DNA from: Juglans regia
Taxonomy: Eukaryota; Streptophyta; Magnoliopsida; Fagales; Juglandaceae
NCBI RefSeq assembly: GCF_001411555.2
Contig: NC_049901.1
Location: forward strand, 36,590,838-36,654,837
Reading direction: 5' to 3'
Length of the DNA stretch: 64,000 nt
The position numbers and the translations under genes were made by a program. Every line of letters starts with the position of its first letter. The stretch's first letter is position 1. A model generated the notes under the pieces. The model was not told where the DNA came from and did not search any database. It worked only from the letters and a program-made list of their open reading frames with translations. Below, piece after piece: positions 47,771 to 58,955 of the stretch.

Positions 47771-48647
47771 AACTCTACACAAATGAACTTTAGATTATCA
47801 CACCCGATAATTCCAAGAGTCCTGAAAGTGTGTTCATCATTCAAGCCTTTAGCCCTACTGTCGTCCAAGCCGCATGAGTCCACAATAGTAGAGGTGCTTC
47901 GATAAGGTCGGGCTGCAATTCAGCCAAAAACAACCCTCCATTCGTCTATTGCCACGTAGGAAAAAATATTCTAAGTTGAATACATCCCACCAGAGAGAAG
48001 CACTTGAGAAAAACACACAATTCGTATGTGCTACAGTCCGACGCCTTCTCATTTGCACTGTCCACTGTCTACTGTCTTCTCTGGTCGATGCCCTCAGTCC
48101 GACGCCCTTAGTCCAAACATCTCAGTCCGATGCCGATGCCGACGCCGACTCAACCATCTCAGTCCGACGTCGACGTTGACGTAGCTCAAATTACACCCTT
48201 CTCTTCCTTGATGTCCCTCCCTTCCTTCTCATTTGCACCGCCCCTCTCTTCCCCTCTCTTCCTCGCTGCCGTTGTTTGCACCTCCCGAATCTCAGCCCCA
48301 CGCCGACGCCAACGCAAACAGTTCTCCACAGAGATTTTTCATGGCTGATACTCAGGTATGATACATGTTTGATTAAATGTCACAGAGGGCTCCAAAACAT
48401 TTCACATAGGGCTGTATTTGTTTGACATTGACTCTATTATTTTTGTAACTTAATCCATCGCATGGTCTTGTGATACCCAATTATAAAGAAAGTTTTAGGA
48501 AACATGAGTCACGTAGCAATCTATGCATATGTATGCAGCACATGATATATATTTGGAATGTTAGGCAATGCTAAATTGGTTAAACCATATTTTCTTATTC
48601 ATGTATTGCCTATATTGATAATCAGTGTTGTGCTGCTCGAATGTGTT

Positions 48648-48651
<4 letters not shown>

Positions 48652-48698
<47 letters not shown>
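48652..48698. repeat. Poly-T tract of 47 bases
   Basis: An uninterrupted T run lies inside the intron of the MULE transposase gene. Its true length is uncertain because such runs are hard to sequence. Confidence 0.9.
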
Positions 48699-48904
48699 CT
48701 GATATTGTTTAATCAGTGATCATTAAGTGAGGCTTTTCTTCAGAAATTGGGAACCATACATTTGTATTGTATTTATTTGGGGAGATTTGTGGAGGGTCTT
48801 CACATAGGAAACACATCATGTTCTAACCACATCATGCTAGTTGTGACTGAGAAAAGGGGCACCCCAAACATATGGTGTTGTCTTTATTTTTTGTTGTCTT
48901 TTTT

Positions 48905-49055
48905 TGTTTTACTCAAGCATTGGTATGGTGTTGTATAATTTTTTTTTTTTTTTTACTCAAGCATGGTATGGTGTTGTCTTCTTCTTCTTTTTTTTTTTTT
49001 ACTCACAAGTATTGGTATGGTGTCTTCTTTTTTTTTTTTACTCAAACATTGGTCT
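48905..49055. repeat. Tandem repeat of about 44 bp with T-runs in the transposase intron
   Basis: ACTCAAGCATTGGTATGGTG-like blocks begin at 48911, 48955, 49001 and 49040, each preceded by a T-run. The frames across it (phenylalanine-rich) are meaningless. Confidence 0.65.
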
Positions 49056-52000
49056 TATCAATAGTACTAAAATTGTACAAAGTGGTTGTTTTGAGTAATT
49101 ATTGAATTTATAATTTGGTGGTTTTGTATGAAAGGAACAAATTTCTTGGGTTGATAGTGATGAAGTTGAGCATGAAAGTGTAGATGGACAATGTGATATC
49201 AATGTTGAAGATGGGGTGAATGTTGAAGATTGTGTGAATGTTGAAGATGGGGTGAATGTTGAAGAACGAGTGAATGTAGAAGATTCAAGTAGTGGTCCTT
49301 TTGAGCCATTCATTGGCATGATATTTGACGATGTGGAAGAAGCCCAAGCGTTTTACAAGGCATATGCAAGACGGAAATGTTTTGCAATTCAGACAAATCA
49401 TACTCGGTTGTCGAAAGATGATAAAAAATTTTGTACAATAGATTATGTTTGCACAAGAGAAGGATTTCGACGGGTAACTCAGAAAGAAAAAGAACAAAAA
49501 GTTCCTAAACTTGCTGACACAATGATTGGATGTAAAGCAATTATGGGAATAAAAAAAGATGGTGAAAAGTGGATAGTCAACAAATTTGTGGTTGGACATA
49601 ACCACATTCTACTTACACTGAGAAGTACTAGTTTGCTCCGTGGAAATAGGAAAGTTACAAAAGTAAAAAAAAAAAATTGATTATGACTTTGAATGACTCT
49701 GGTGTACCAACAAGAAAGATTATGTCAGTGTTGAGTAAAGAATCAGGTGGTGACTTCAATGTTGACTGTATTGGTAAGGATGTTGAAAATTACTTTGCAA
49801 ACAAAAGGAGAAAAGTATTTGAAGAGGGAGATGCAAAAAGGTTATATTCTTACTTTCTTGAGCGACAACTCACAGAACTTAGGTTTGTGTACTCCATGCA
49901 AGTTGATAAGGATGGATGTATGAGAAGTTGTTTTTGGGCTGATGCGTGGTCAAGAGCTGCATACCAGTATTTTGGAGATGTTGTTACTTTTGATGCCACG
50001 TAGCTAACCAATATTTATAAGATGTCATTTGGGCCATTTTTCGGAATTAACCATCATCATCAGACCATAATGTTTGGTTGTGCCTTGTTAGTTAATGAAA
50101 CAGCATAATCATATACATGGTTATTGAGAACATGGCAAGAGGCAATGCTTGGTAAAGCCCCTTCAACTATAATTACCGATGATGACAAGGCTATGGCGAA
50201 AGCCATTGCAGAGGTACTCCCGAATACAACTCATAGGTTGTGGTTGTGGCATATTTTACAAAAGTTTCCCGAACACTTGGCCCATGTATGTAACAGATTT
50301 CTGGAATTTGGAAAAGATTTCCGTCATTGCATCCATGAGACAATTACAATTGATGAGTTCGAGCAACAATGAACTTTTATATTAGTGAAGTATGAGTTAG
50401 GAGAAAATATTTGGTTGCAAAATCTTTACAGCCGACGAGATAAGTGGGTTCCGGCTTACTTGCGTTCAACATTTTGTGCCGGTATGTCAACAACTCAAAG
50501 GAGGGAAAGCATGAACAAATTTTTTAAAGATTATGTTTGTTCAAGTACTATGGTTAGTGACTTTGTGTATCAGTATGAAAAAGCTATCGATGCACGTTAC
50601 TTTAAAGAAAAAGATAAGGATGTGCAGACAAAATCTACGCGAGCGATATTGAAGACACTTCTTAAAATTGAAGAGGAAGCGGCAATGGTTTATACAAGAA
50701 AGTCTTTCATTATCTTCTAAGATGAGTTGTTCAATAGTCTACGGTATAAAGCAACAAAATTGTCCAAAGAGGGAGAAAGGAAGACATATGGAGTGGTAGT
50801 TTGTGGTAAAGAAACACCACTTTACCATGTGACATTGTAAAATGGTGACGAACATGCAACATGTACATGTCATATGTGAGAGTTTATGGGGCTTCTTTGT
50901 AGGCATTTTTTGTGTGTTTTTGGCAAGAAAGCGAAGTTAGATAGATTGCTACAGCATTATGTTTTAGATAGATGGACTATTAATGCTAAGACTCAACCCA
51001 TTCCTGACATACTATTAATTGAAGGGCAAGTTCGAAAAGGACATGATGATCCTACGATGAGAAAAAGCAAGTTAATGATGCAACTTTATGACATTGTTGA
51101 ACTTGGGTCGCAGTCAAGTCGAAAACACAATTACCTATGTCTTGCATTGGAAAAGGTTCATAAAGAGTTACTTGAAATGGAAGATCATGTAGAAGGTTCA
51201 CAAAGAGGGGAGTCAACCAATGACATTCAAATGGCAAGAAGTCAAGTTGTATCCAATTTTTCACAAATGGTCCAGGATCCTCCACGGGTGCCAACAAAAG
51301 GACTACCAAAATTTTAAGATCGAAGAACCCAAAAGAAACACAAACAAAGAAAAAACGTTGTAGTATTTGCAAGAATGATGGACATGCTAAAAACAGTTGT
51401 CCTTCAGTGAGGTATAGTAGTTTTGTACTTATTTGTATTTTATTGATTTTTAATTGAAGAAGTTAATAAATTTTGTGTTTTGTTATTGTTTATTTAGGGA
51501 TTTTGGGCCAACACCTGACAACATATCGATACATTTAGAATCATAGTCGAAATTTCAAAATATCTTGTAAGACACATTCATTTGTCTTTTGTTATGTTTA
51601 ATTCAGCCTATTTATCGGTCAATTTAATCCGTATTTATTTTTTTGTGACAGGGAATGTGGCAGTCTGGCTTTCTTCACATAGTCATTTCTTCACAAGTCT
51701 GCTCAAATTATACTTCAATTTCTGTACCAATATGTTTTGTACAAGTTTAGCTAGAAGACATACTTTATGTACCAATTTTCTAGTTGCATTTTCTTTTGGA
51801 CAATGCATGTGTACACATTTATATATCCATGAATTTGATCTTGGTTTATCTGTAATTTGATTAGTGTGAAGAATAGCAAAGTAAAGAATATCTTGGTACA
51901 ATTTCTGGTTTGAATATCTTGATACAAACATCAGGTGCTGGGCATAAATATTGAAAATTATAAAAGGGAAGATTGGAAACATTCTTCAAAACTGACCACA

Positions 52001-52110
52001 ATACAACAACTAAAGAAATTTCAAATACATTCAAAACATGCGAGGATGTTCTCATTACATAAACCACATTGAGTACATTCAACTGATAAAAGTATTAAAA
52101 AAAGTACAAG

Positions 52111-52554
52111 TTACAAGAGCTGTAGTTGAGATACATTACCATTTTTTGGATACATAAAAAGTACACCACAAACTATTATTAAGAAAAACCATGTCAATAT
52201 TAACGCTTTCAAGACTACCAGCTTGTACTTCTTCTCCAACGCTTTAATTTTCAATTCTTCAATGCGTAACCGCTCATGAAGTACCCTATCGTGCCTCTGT
52301 TCAGCGAAGTCCAACGTCATCTTACAACAGCTGTTTTGCTCACTTTGAAGATAAATCCACTCAAAAAAGGCACATTGTGTATTCATCTTATAGTTTGGAC
52401 AATTGAAAAATCTTCTTCCAAAACTATTTGCTTTTCTAGAAATTCATAGTTTCGGTTGACAACCACAATAGCAAAGTGGTCTCTCCAAACTAACTTTGTC
52501 TTCTCCTCTTACGGTCCAAAAATTTGACCCGGAATGAGAACCCGAACTCTTCAT
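52111..52554 (-). pseudogene. GRF-type zinc finger, coiled-coil, transmembrane protein (MULE accessory gene), one stop
   Basis: From the ATG at 52554 the minus strand reads MKSSGSHSGSNFW, then the GRF zinc finger: LCYCGCQPKL, stop (TGA, a likely CGA change), ISRKANSFGRRFFNCPNYK, CAFFEW. A charged helix follows (ERLRIEELKIKALEKKYK), then a membrane span (LVVLKALILTWFFLIIVCG) near the C-terminus. About 147 residues in all. Plant GRF-type proteins of this small layout are known, but their role is not established. It faces the transposase gene tail to tail, as mudrB faces mudrA in maize MuDR, though the protein is unrelated to MURB as far as I can tell. One nonsense change is the only defect I see. 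Confidence 0.7.
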
Positions 52555-52985
52555 TTGCTATCATAATATTGAAGTAAAAGGAGCCCCCAAATCAGTACAT
52601 ATTAGACAGTAAATAAGCCATGCAATGATAACTGAGTAGCACATAAACCATGCAATGCAATGCATCCATAAGGAAGACTAGTGCCAATGATAACTAAAGG
52701 CATACATATTCAGAGATTTCGGGTCTTCTATGGGCCTTAAAATGACAATTCTTAATGGTTCAAACCACACTACACACACAGAAGAACAAAGAACCAATGT
52801 AAATCAAAGTCATACGGAAATGATTGTTACCCAAACTCTTGGTCTGTCAGATTGTTACCAAATCCTAACAAGAGTTGTCCACGTGAACTTTTCAATTTTA
52901 AACAATAGAGACTACTGTTATAGCATTGTTATAACAACATAATGAGCACTAAATAAACTTCTCCAATGCTGGGACTAACTAGATG
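52555..52985. other. Upstream region of the GRF gene; no other gene seen
   Basis: On the minus strand this precedes the GRF ATG and should hold its leader or intron. The word ATGCAATG recurs (52620-52665). No frame is supported. Confidence 0.3.
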
Positions 52986-53004
52986 TTAGTGGGCGTTTAT
53001 GTAT

Positions 53005-53965
53005 ATCATAGTATACTATATAGTGTATACAAGAAGGATGTGCAGACAAAATCTATACGGGCGATATTGAAAACATGTCATAAAATTGAAGAGGAGGCAG
53101 CTATGGTTTATACAAGAAAGTCTTTCATGATCTTCCAAAATGAGCTTTTTAATAGTCAATGGTACAAATCAACAAAAATTTCCAATGAGGGTGGAAAGAA
53201 GACATATGGACTGACACCTCATTGCAAAGAAATTCCTCTTTATTATGTGACATTCGAGAGTGGTGAAGAACATGCAACATGTACATGCCACATGTTTGAA
53301 TTTATGAGGATTCTCTATAGGCATATCCTATGTGTCCTTGCCAAGAAATTGAAATTAGATAGACTGTCACAGCAGTATGTTTTAGAAAGATGGACTATTA
53401 ATGCTAAGAGTCGACGTATTCTAGACATACCACATTTTGAAGGGCAAGTCCTGACACAAGATGATCAGCTGTTGAGAAAAAGCAAGTTGATGATGCAATT
53501 TTATGGCATTGCAGAACTTGGGTCGCAGTCAACAAAAAAACTAAACCACCTCTCTCTTGCATTAGAGAAGTTTCACGAAGAGTTACTTGTGATAGAAGAT
53601 GATCAGATACTGAAGAAACAAATTTTCCATGTCGAGAGGTGCCAATCAATGATTCTTACATGTTAAGAAGTCAAGTTATATCGAACTTTTCACAGACAGT
53701 CTAGGATCCTCCACGGGTGCCAACAAAAGGATGACCAAAATTTTTGAGAGCAAAAAACTAAAAGAAACTCAAATAACAAAGAAAAAACGTTGTAACATTT
53801 GCAAGAATGAGAGACGTGAGAAACAATTGTCCTTCAGTGAGGTATAATACCTTATTAATATCTATGTTTTATTTTTTGGTCTTTAATCGAAGAAGTTAAT
53901 ATTTTTTTTCTTTTGTTGTGTTTTATGTAGGGATCTTGGGGTGCAATCTGACAACATTGAGCTAA
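53005..53965 (+). pseudogene. Second copy of the MULE transposase C-terminal part
   Basis: It matches 50615-51560 closely, starting KKDVQTKSIRAILKTCHKIEEEAAMVYTRKSF. The frame 52983-53666 is open across the SWIM finger (CTCHMFEFM ... LYRHILC), but the third zinc ligand, cysteine, is tyrosine here. Copy 1 keeps that cysteine but has stops. Similarity continues past the zinc knuckle (CNICKNER region broken) and the following intron (GTGAGGTATAA ... TTATGTAGGGAT). It is a tandem partial duplication within the element. Confidence 0.82.
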
Positions 53966-54389
53966 ATTTGGATTCTTAGTGAAGTTGCTTAAGTGTAGTA
54001 TGAAATTTTTTTTCTCTTGTCTCCTTTGTTATGGATAGTTAATTTAAACAAAATTTACTGCAAAATTAATTTAATCCCTCTTTATTTTGATATGATAGGG
54101 AAGAACGCAATAGATTGTGAGCTTTGAAGAGTAGAGTGGATTGAAGGTTTGAAGAGTGGATTGAAGCTTTGTTGCTTTTCTTTCATAGTCTTTAACTGAG
54201 AATGGATGTAACTGAGAGTGGATATAGCTGAGAGTGGATTTATTATTCTATGTAATTTCGAATGTTTTAAAACTAACTCTTAATGTGATTATGTCATGTC
54301 TTGATCTAGTATTTTTTATGTTTTGAGGCTATATTTTTATGGTTTAAAGCTTTATTGTCCAGATTGGAAATCTTTGTATGAAACATCTA

Positions 54390-54560
54390 TTACATAAAAA
54401 TAACATTAACCATTTACTAAGCAAGAACAACATTCACCATTTACATAAAAAGAACAACATTCAACATTTTCATTATATTCAGCACATGTCCATTACATTC
54501 CCACATCAGTTATCACATGTCCATTACATTCACCACCACATGTTCATTAGAATAAAAATA
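54390..54560. repeat. Short tandem repeats near the second GRF remnant
   Basis: AACAACATTCACCATTTACA-like units (about 29 bp) recur at 54425 and 54452 with a related start at 54400. They are followed by CACATGTCCATTACATTC repeated at 54483 and 54525. Confidence 0.55.
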
Positions 54561-54565
54561 AACCA

Positions 54566-54723
54566 TTACAACAACAATACTTTCAAGGTTCTACTATAAT
54601 TATTCTCCATTGCTTTAAATTTAGCTTGCTCAATCGCAACACGTTCATGAAGTACCATTTCGTTCCAAAATAACTTTGTCATCCCCTCCTGCAGTCCAAG
54701 AACTTGAACCGGGATGAGAACCT
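54566..54723 (-). pseudogene. Second, deleted copy of the GRF gene
   Basis: The minus strand has a 3' splice site (TATTTTCCAG) then GSHPGSSSW, WTAGGDDKVILERN, matching the N-terminus of the GRF protein. It jumps, out of frame, to MVLHERVAIEQAKFKAMENNY, matching the charged helix after the zinc finger. The zinc finger itself and the membrane span are missing. The splice site shows that the ancestral gene had an intron close to its start. Confidence 0.65.
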
Positions 54724-54984
54724 GGAAAATATGGAAGAAAGTAAGCACTAAGTCTGAGAGCTAGTAGTGCATGCAGTAACAAGAAAATGGGTTTAGTGGG
54801 GTCGAAGGTATGCAAGTTGGTAGGGGCATTCTTGTTTCCTATCAGGAAAAAGAAATTGAAATAAAGTTACTTATCAGGAAAAAAAAACACAATGAAACAA
54901 GGTCTGAAGCACTAAATAATTAAAAGTAGCAGCTACAAGAAGCTAGACTTTTATGAGCAAGAAATGGAAAAAAATTGGGTTTCC

Positions 54985-55200
54985 CTTGATCTGATTCATG
55001 AGCAGAAGCACACAAAGGTAGCTAATTTGGAGCAAGAATTGTAATTGTGGCTCCAGAGGAACTCCTCATTTTCTCAATGTTTTGACCAGACATTCCAATC
55101 AAAGAATCTGTTTGGGACCCAGCAATCAAAAGCCTAATTGTATTGGTAGCCACATGCCCATCAGCTACTTTTGTCTCCGTACTACTACCATCTTCTTGTA
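54985..55200 (-). pseudogene. Captured KH-domain exon (RNA-binding protein fragment)
   Basis: The minus strand reads VATNTIRLLIAGSQTDSLIG then MSGQNIEKMRSSSGATITIL and APN, stop, LPLCASAHESD. This is a KH domain with its GxxG loop as GMSG, and the stop is a single change from a glutamine codon. A pyrimidine-rich tract and AG precede it, so it is exon plus intron DNA. The closest families I know are the multi-KH plant proteins of the PEPPER/FLK/HEN4 type. It lies between the GRF remnant and the right end of the MULE, so the element has transduced a host gene fragment. Confidence 0.65.
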
Positions 55201-55204
55201 GGGA

Positions 55205-56340
55205 AAACGGTTTATTTCATTAGTGCCACCACAACATGAAAAACAATTTGCCAGGTTTTTTGTGCACAGTTTAAGAAAATAAATCCAATCCCACATGTTT
55301 TCAACTTCCTAACTTGGTAACAATAGCTATGGAAATAGAAAGCACAAAACAAATGACGGCCATTATCCTAAGAAGCTTGAAACAATCCAAGGTTCCAAGC
55401 ACTCTTGCTCAACCTAAGGGAAAAAATTGTAAAGTCATGGGCTTTGGGTAAAAAAACACATAAGCAGAAAAGTAGTATATGTGCTATTCCAGAAAGCTCC
55501 ATTCTTAAACTTTTAGTTCCATTCTATGCCTAAATTTGTGAGGCTCGTGTCTTGCTTATTATTTTTCAATCTCACCACTTTAATTGTCTAAGGCATGCCA
55601 ATATTGCTAGCTGACTGTTAATGAAGATTTCTACCAAGAAAATGGGGGCTATTTATGTTATTTATGTGAACAACATCGCCAATTCAATTTGTGGCTCATT
55701 TGAGCTTTTCTTCAAACACCTATTGTGCTTTCCTTTTAATTCAACCGTTAATACAGTTTGTGGCTCATTTGTGCTTTTCTCAATACAAACATTCAACCCA
55801 AGAGAATTCTAACAGAATCCAAGCATTAATACCAGAGAATTCTAACAAATCCAACCATTAATACATGCAAGAGAGTTCTAGTTCACAACCAAAACTTCGA
55901 GATTACCCAACGAAATTGTAGAGCTCAAAGAGTGGTCTTCAATGGTGTGATTTTGAGAATGAACCATCGATTTGCACTGGCTTACGATTATGAGAGTTTT
56001 GCATCTAATTTTGCCGAGAGGGGGAGCTTGGGGGAATGATGGGATTTTTTTTTTTTTTTTTGTGTTTGCCGATAGGTGGCCGATGGTGGGCGAAGGGCTG
56101 CTGCGATTTTGTTCAGTGCTTGTTGAGAGGTGACCGATGGTAGGTGAGGGGGCTGCGGTGGGGGGAGAGGGTCATGAATGAGAGGAAAGAGGCTGGGGGC
56201 GAGGAGCTTCTTTGAGGTAATGGTTGGCGAGGATGATGTAGCTGAACGTCAAAAGCGGAGAAAGAAGGGGAATGAACGAAGGGGGATTTATGACATTGGG
56301 ATTCTGCTGGGGTGAGTTCACAACATAACTGCCATGGACA
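55205..56340 (-). other. Right arm of the MULE, leader-like on the minus strand
   Basis: A duplicated TTTGTGGCTCATTTG(A/T)GCTTTTC block lies at 55689 and 55757, and GAGAATTCTAACA occurs twice near 55800-55850. From 55980 to 56280 the plus strand is G-rich, so the minus strand is a C-rich leader pointing inward, as expected for the promoter-proximal part of the GRF gene. No protein is recognised. Confidence 0.35.
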
Positions 56341-56400
56341 GCGTACGTGGCATATTTCTATTGAAAGGCTTTTTTTTGGGTTGAACAGTCAGACCGTTTA
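56341..56400 (-). repeat. Right terminal inverted repeat of the MULE (degenerate)
   Basis: The inverse of the left end: AACAGTCAGACCGTTTA at the tip, TTTCTATTGAAAGGC inside, and TACGTGGCAT further in. Confidence 0.5.
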
Positions 56401-56827
56401 TAAGATTTTCTCTTTAACATAAGCTATCATTATAATGAAAAGTGTTGACATGATTATTTAACACCACATGTAATAAAAAAAACTAAAAACTACAGCAAAA
56501 CTAATGACTAAAAGAGTTTAATAAACAACGAAGTGGAGAACCCTCAATCTTGTCCGTCCATGATTGCTCGAAGCACTAGACACGCCCCTCTTGCTACTGT
56601 GTAAGGAGGGAGAACTCCTTAATTTCTTGTGGAGGAAAGCGTAGGAATCCGAATCCATTGAACCTCTTGAATGTTGTTTCAGATTTGGAAAGTACCCCTT
56701 CTATAACACTAATGGAGGAGAGAGGTTTGGGGTGGCCAATCGTGTTTTTAGATTTGGCTAAAAAGTCCTCGTATATTGGTTGAAGTAATGACAGTCGTGG
56801 AATACACAAGTGATGCACAATCGTTTT
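56401..56827. other. Intergenic; one unassigned minus-strand frame
   Basis: The frame 56594-56818 (-) encodes 74 residues (starting MHHLCIPRLSLLQPIYEDFL) with fairly normal amino acid use. I recognise no family and see no promoter, so I record it as unassigned. Confidence 0.25.
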
Positions 56828-56947
56828 AAAATGAGATTTATTATTAAAAAATTAATTTTTTTTTCATATAAATTTTATATTTATTTATTTTTTTAAAAGA
56901 AATTGTATAATATTTGTGCACTTAACAACTACAAATATCATTTTCTA
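56828..56947. repeat. MITE family 2, inverted copy
   Basis: Its right end ACAACTACAAATATCATTTTC is the inverse of the left end at 13952, and its core carries ATTATTAAAAAATTAATTTT. Confidence 0.45.
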
Positions 56948-57292
56948 TTGGTTAAAAGTTAAAAACATTTATAATCCCAATAGGTGTCTCTTATCTCTAC
57001 TCACATAAGGTTAAATCCCCTTTGAGACGAAAGGTGACCAATTTGAGAGAGTCAAATCACCACGGTCAAGAAAGTGAAGGCAATTTTGCGCATCGACTTT
57101 CAAGAGTAAAGTGAACGATGATATAAGGTTTATAAAGAGAAGTGGAACCCACTGAGCCATCAACATTTAGCCAATGATATCCATCCACCACTAATTTTTC
57201 ACCCATCCCAATCATATCTTTTTTTTTCTTACCATAAAAGAAAGTGAGATTTTGGGTGTCAATCATTGATATGCTACGCCCAATCCGACGAA

Positions 57293-57530
57293 GGTCCTGT
57301 TTAGTTTTTGAATTTATTTGAGTTTAATTTAATTTAAAATTTTAATTTTTAAATTATTAAATTTATCTCAATTTAAAATTTTTTTACATGTAAGATCTAT
57401 AATATTTTTTAATTTTTTATAAATATATTTAAATTCATCTTAAATAGACCTCATAAAATTTATTCTATACTCTCAATTTATTATTATTCATAAAATATTT
57501 AACTCAACTCAATATCTAAACGTAACTTAA
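57293..57530. repeat. AT-rich Tourist-like MITE relative
   Basis: It begins GGTCCTGTTTAGTTTTTGAA and ends CTCAACTCAATATCTAAACG, giving loosely inverted GTTTAG/CTAAAC ends around an AT-rich core. Confidence 0.4.
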
Positions 57531-58455
57531 AACTAATTAATCTTGATAGAAGCAATTTTCATGTCATAATAATAAAAGTAATATTTTTTTTTCTATATAT
57601 TTGTAATAATAATAATAATAATAACCGATTTGAATATTTTTAATAATAATAATAACTGATTTGGGGCGACCCTTTGGGATCAAAGTTTCAGTGCTAAAGA
57701 AAATTATTTGGCCACGAGAGACGATGTGGAGCATTGTCGGGCATCAAATTCGAGGGCTTTTTGACATGCCTTTGTTTAAGCTTTGACAATTATTTATATA
57801 ATTAAGGCCTTTTTTTTTTTATCAAGTGTAACCCTAACCCTAATAGACATTTAAAACTCTTAATTAAGCACAGAATATGCCAACTATCTAAGGTGATGGA
57901 ATCTAATATTTTATATAGAAAAAAATTATACTTAATAGCTTTATACTACACATCTGTTGAGGAAAATAAATAAAAAAGATAAAAAATAAATATTTATATC
58001 AGCATGTATGCGATGTAAGACTACCGAGTAGAATAATTATTTATATATATATATATATATATTTATGGGTTCAAACTCATAATTTTTTCGTTAAAAACGT
58101 TAAAATTGTTCTAAATAGTTTTTTGGCATTAATTTCAAACTAAAAAATCTTGATGATCGATTTATTTCTAGAGAGTAAAATCTGATATTAAAAACTTAGG
58201 TTTTTTCCAATTTAAATATCTGACACAATATCCTTTTTCAATAAGTAGTATTTATCTTTTTACGAAATTCTATTAACTCAATTTATAGAACTGTTAGTAC
58301 ACATTTTTCATCTTTAACTTAAGAGTAATGCAATTTTCACCCACTCCATTTAAAAACATGGGTTCACCATAAAAGAAATTAGTTTTTTTACATGGACCCT
58401 ACGTATTCTAAAACTGTATAATCGTTTTCTTTAACTTTATAATCCAATAAAAAAC
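57531..58455. other. Non-coding with small microsatellites
   Basis: TAA repeats lie at 57604-57624 and about 57643-57656, and an AT run at 58044-58061. AACCCTAACCCTAA at 57830-57843 is a telobox-like word, too short to be a telomere remnant. No gene. Confidence 0.4.
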
Positions 58456-58789
58456 ATGTCACATGTCACATATATGCAAAATATACATATGGACACACAC
58501 CATAGAGTTAATCTTCCCACGGGTACTTCCGATATTCTCCAAACAACAACATCGAATGGTAGCCTGCCACGTAGACCCCACATGAACCCAACAGTGAACC
58601 GCACCGAAGAGGAAAGAGAATTTTTTGGTGATTCACTCCGTCCTCCCTCTCTCTCTCTCTCTCTCTCTCTCCCCTTCCCAAGAAAACCTTCGAGGAGCAG
58701 GGGCCACCATCAACCGAAACCCAGTCCCTCTCTTAGATTCATGTCCCTCTCCCCCTCCTCCAAGCGACTCCCTTGACCGTAATTAGTCA

Positions 58790-58821
<32 letters not shown>

Positions 58822-58955
58822 GATTGGCTTTTAAATCTCCACCGTAAGTCACCCTCCCTCTTCTATGAAACCCACTAATTCGTAACCCTCCCTCTCTTGA
58901 CTCCTCCACCAAAAGCCCCCTCAATCAACGTGTGGTTGCTTGTAGAGAATAGCGA
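58456..58955 (+). other. Gene-leader-like CT-rich sequence, interrupted by the solo LTR
   Basis: Two CTCTCT microsatellites (58646-58671 and 58795-58819) lie in C-rich DNA typical of plant 5' leaders. The sequence resumes after the LTR at 61653, where a short frame (ATGCTAGTTTGCGATGG) runs into the donor-like TG|GTGAGA near 61690. This may be the first exon of a former gene; no downstream exon is recognised. Confidence 0.25.

Larger units (their letters stand above)
48341..51417 (+). pseudogene. FAR1/FRS-type MULE transposase pseudogene
   Basis: It has a tiny first exon, 48341-48355 (M-A-D-T-Q), with donor GTATGA. A 779-bp intron ends in GAAAG at 49134, and exon 2 continues EQISWVDSDEVE. An 18-bp repeat codes VNVEDG units (49201-49284). 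The FAR1 DNA-binding domain lies at about 49310-49620. Then comes the MULE catalytic domain, with VVTFDAT (first D, about 49990), IITDDDKAM (second D) and TTQRRESMNKFF (E). A SWIM zinc finger follows (CTCHM, stop, ... LCRHFLC at 50865-50925) and, after a frame change, a CCHC zinc knuckle (CSICKNDGHAKNSC, 51359-51400). A frameshift at the A-run 49664-49676 and stops at 50001, 50107, 50370, 50718, 50838 and 50877 inactivate it. It would bind the TIRs and cut. Confidence 0.88.
47711..56400 (+). mobile_element. Mutator-like element (MULE) with FAR1/FRS transposase and antisense GRF gene
   Basis: Degenerate inverted ends are visible: 47711-47770 begins GAAACGGTCGGTCTGTTATG and the reverse complement of 56341-56400 begins TAAACGGTCTGACTGTTC. 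Both go on to AATAGAAA/AATGAAA-like and CCACGT blocks in the same order. I could not fix the 9-bp target duplication. Inside are a split transposase gene on the plus strand, a GRF-type gene on the minus strand, a partial tandem duplication of both 3' parts, and a captured KH-domain exon. The bounds are approximate by perhaps 30 bp. Confidence 0.7.

Noticed and set aside
48872..49105. Phenylalanine-rich frames
   Set aside because: They are coded by T-runs of a tandem repeat in an intron.
57830..57843. Telomere-like AACCCTAACCCTAA
   Set aside because: Only two units, and not the plant CCCTAAA spacing; more likely a telobox-like word or chance.
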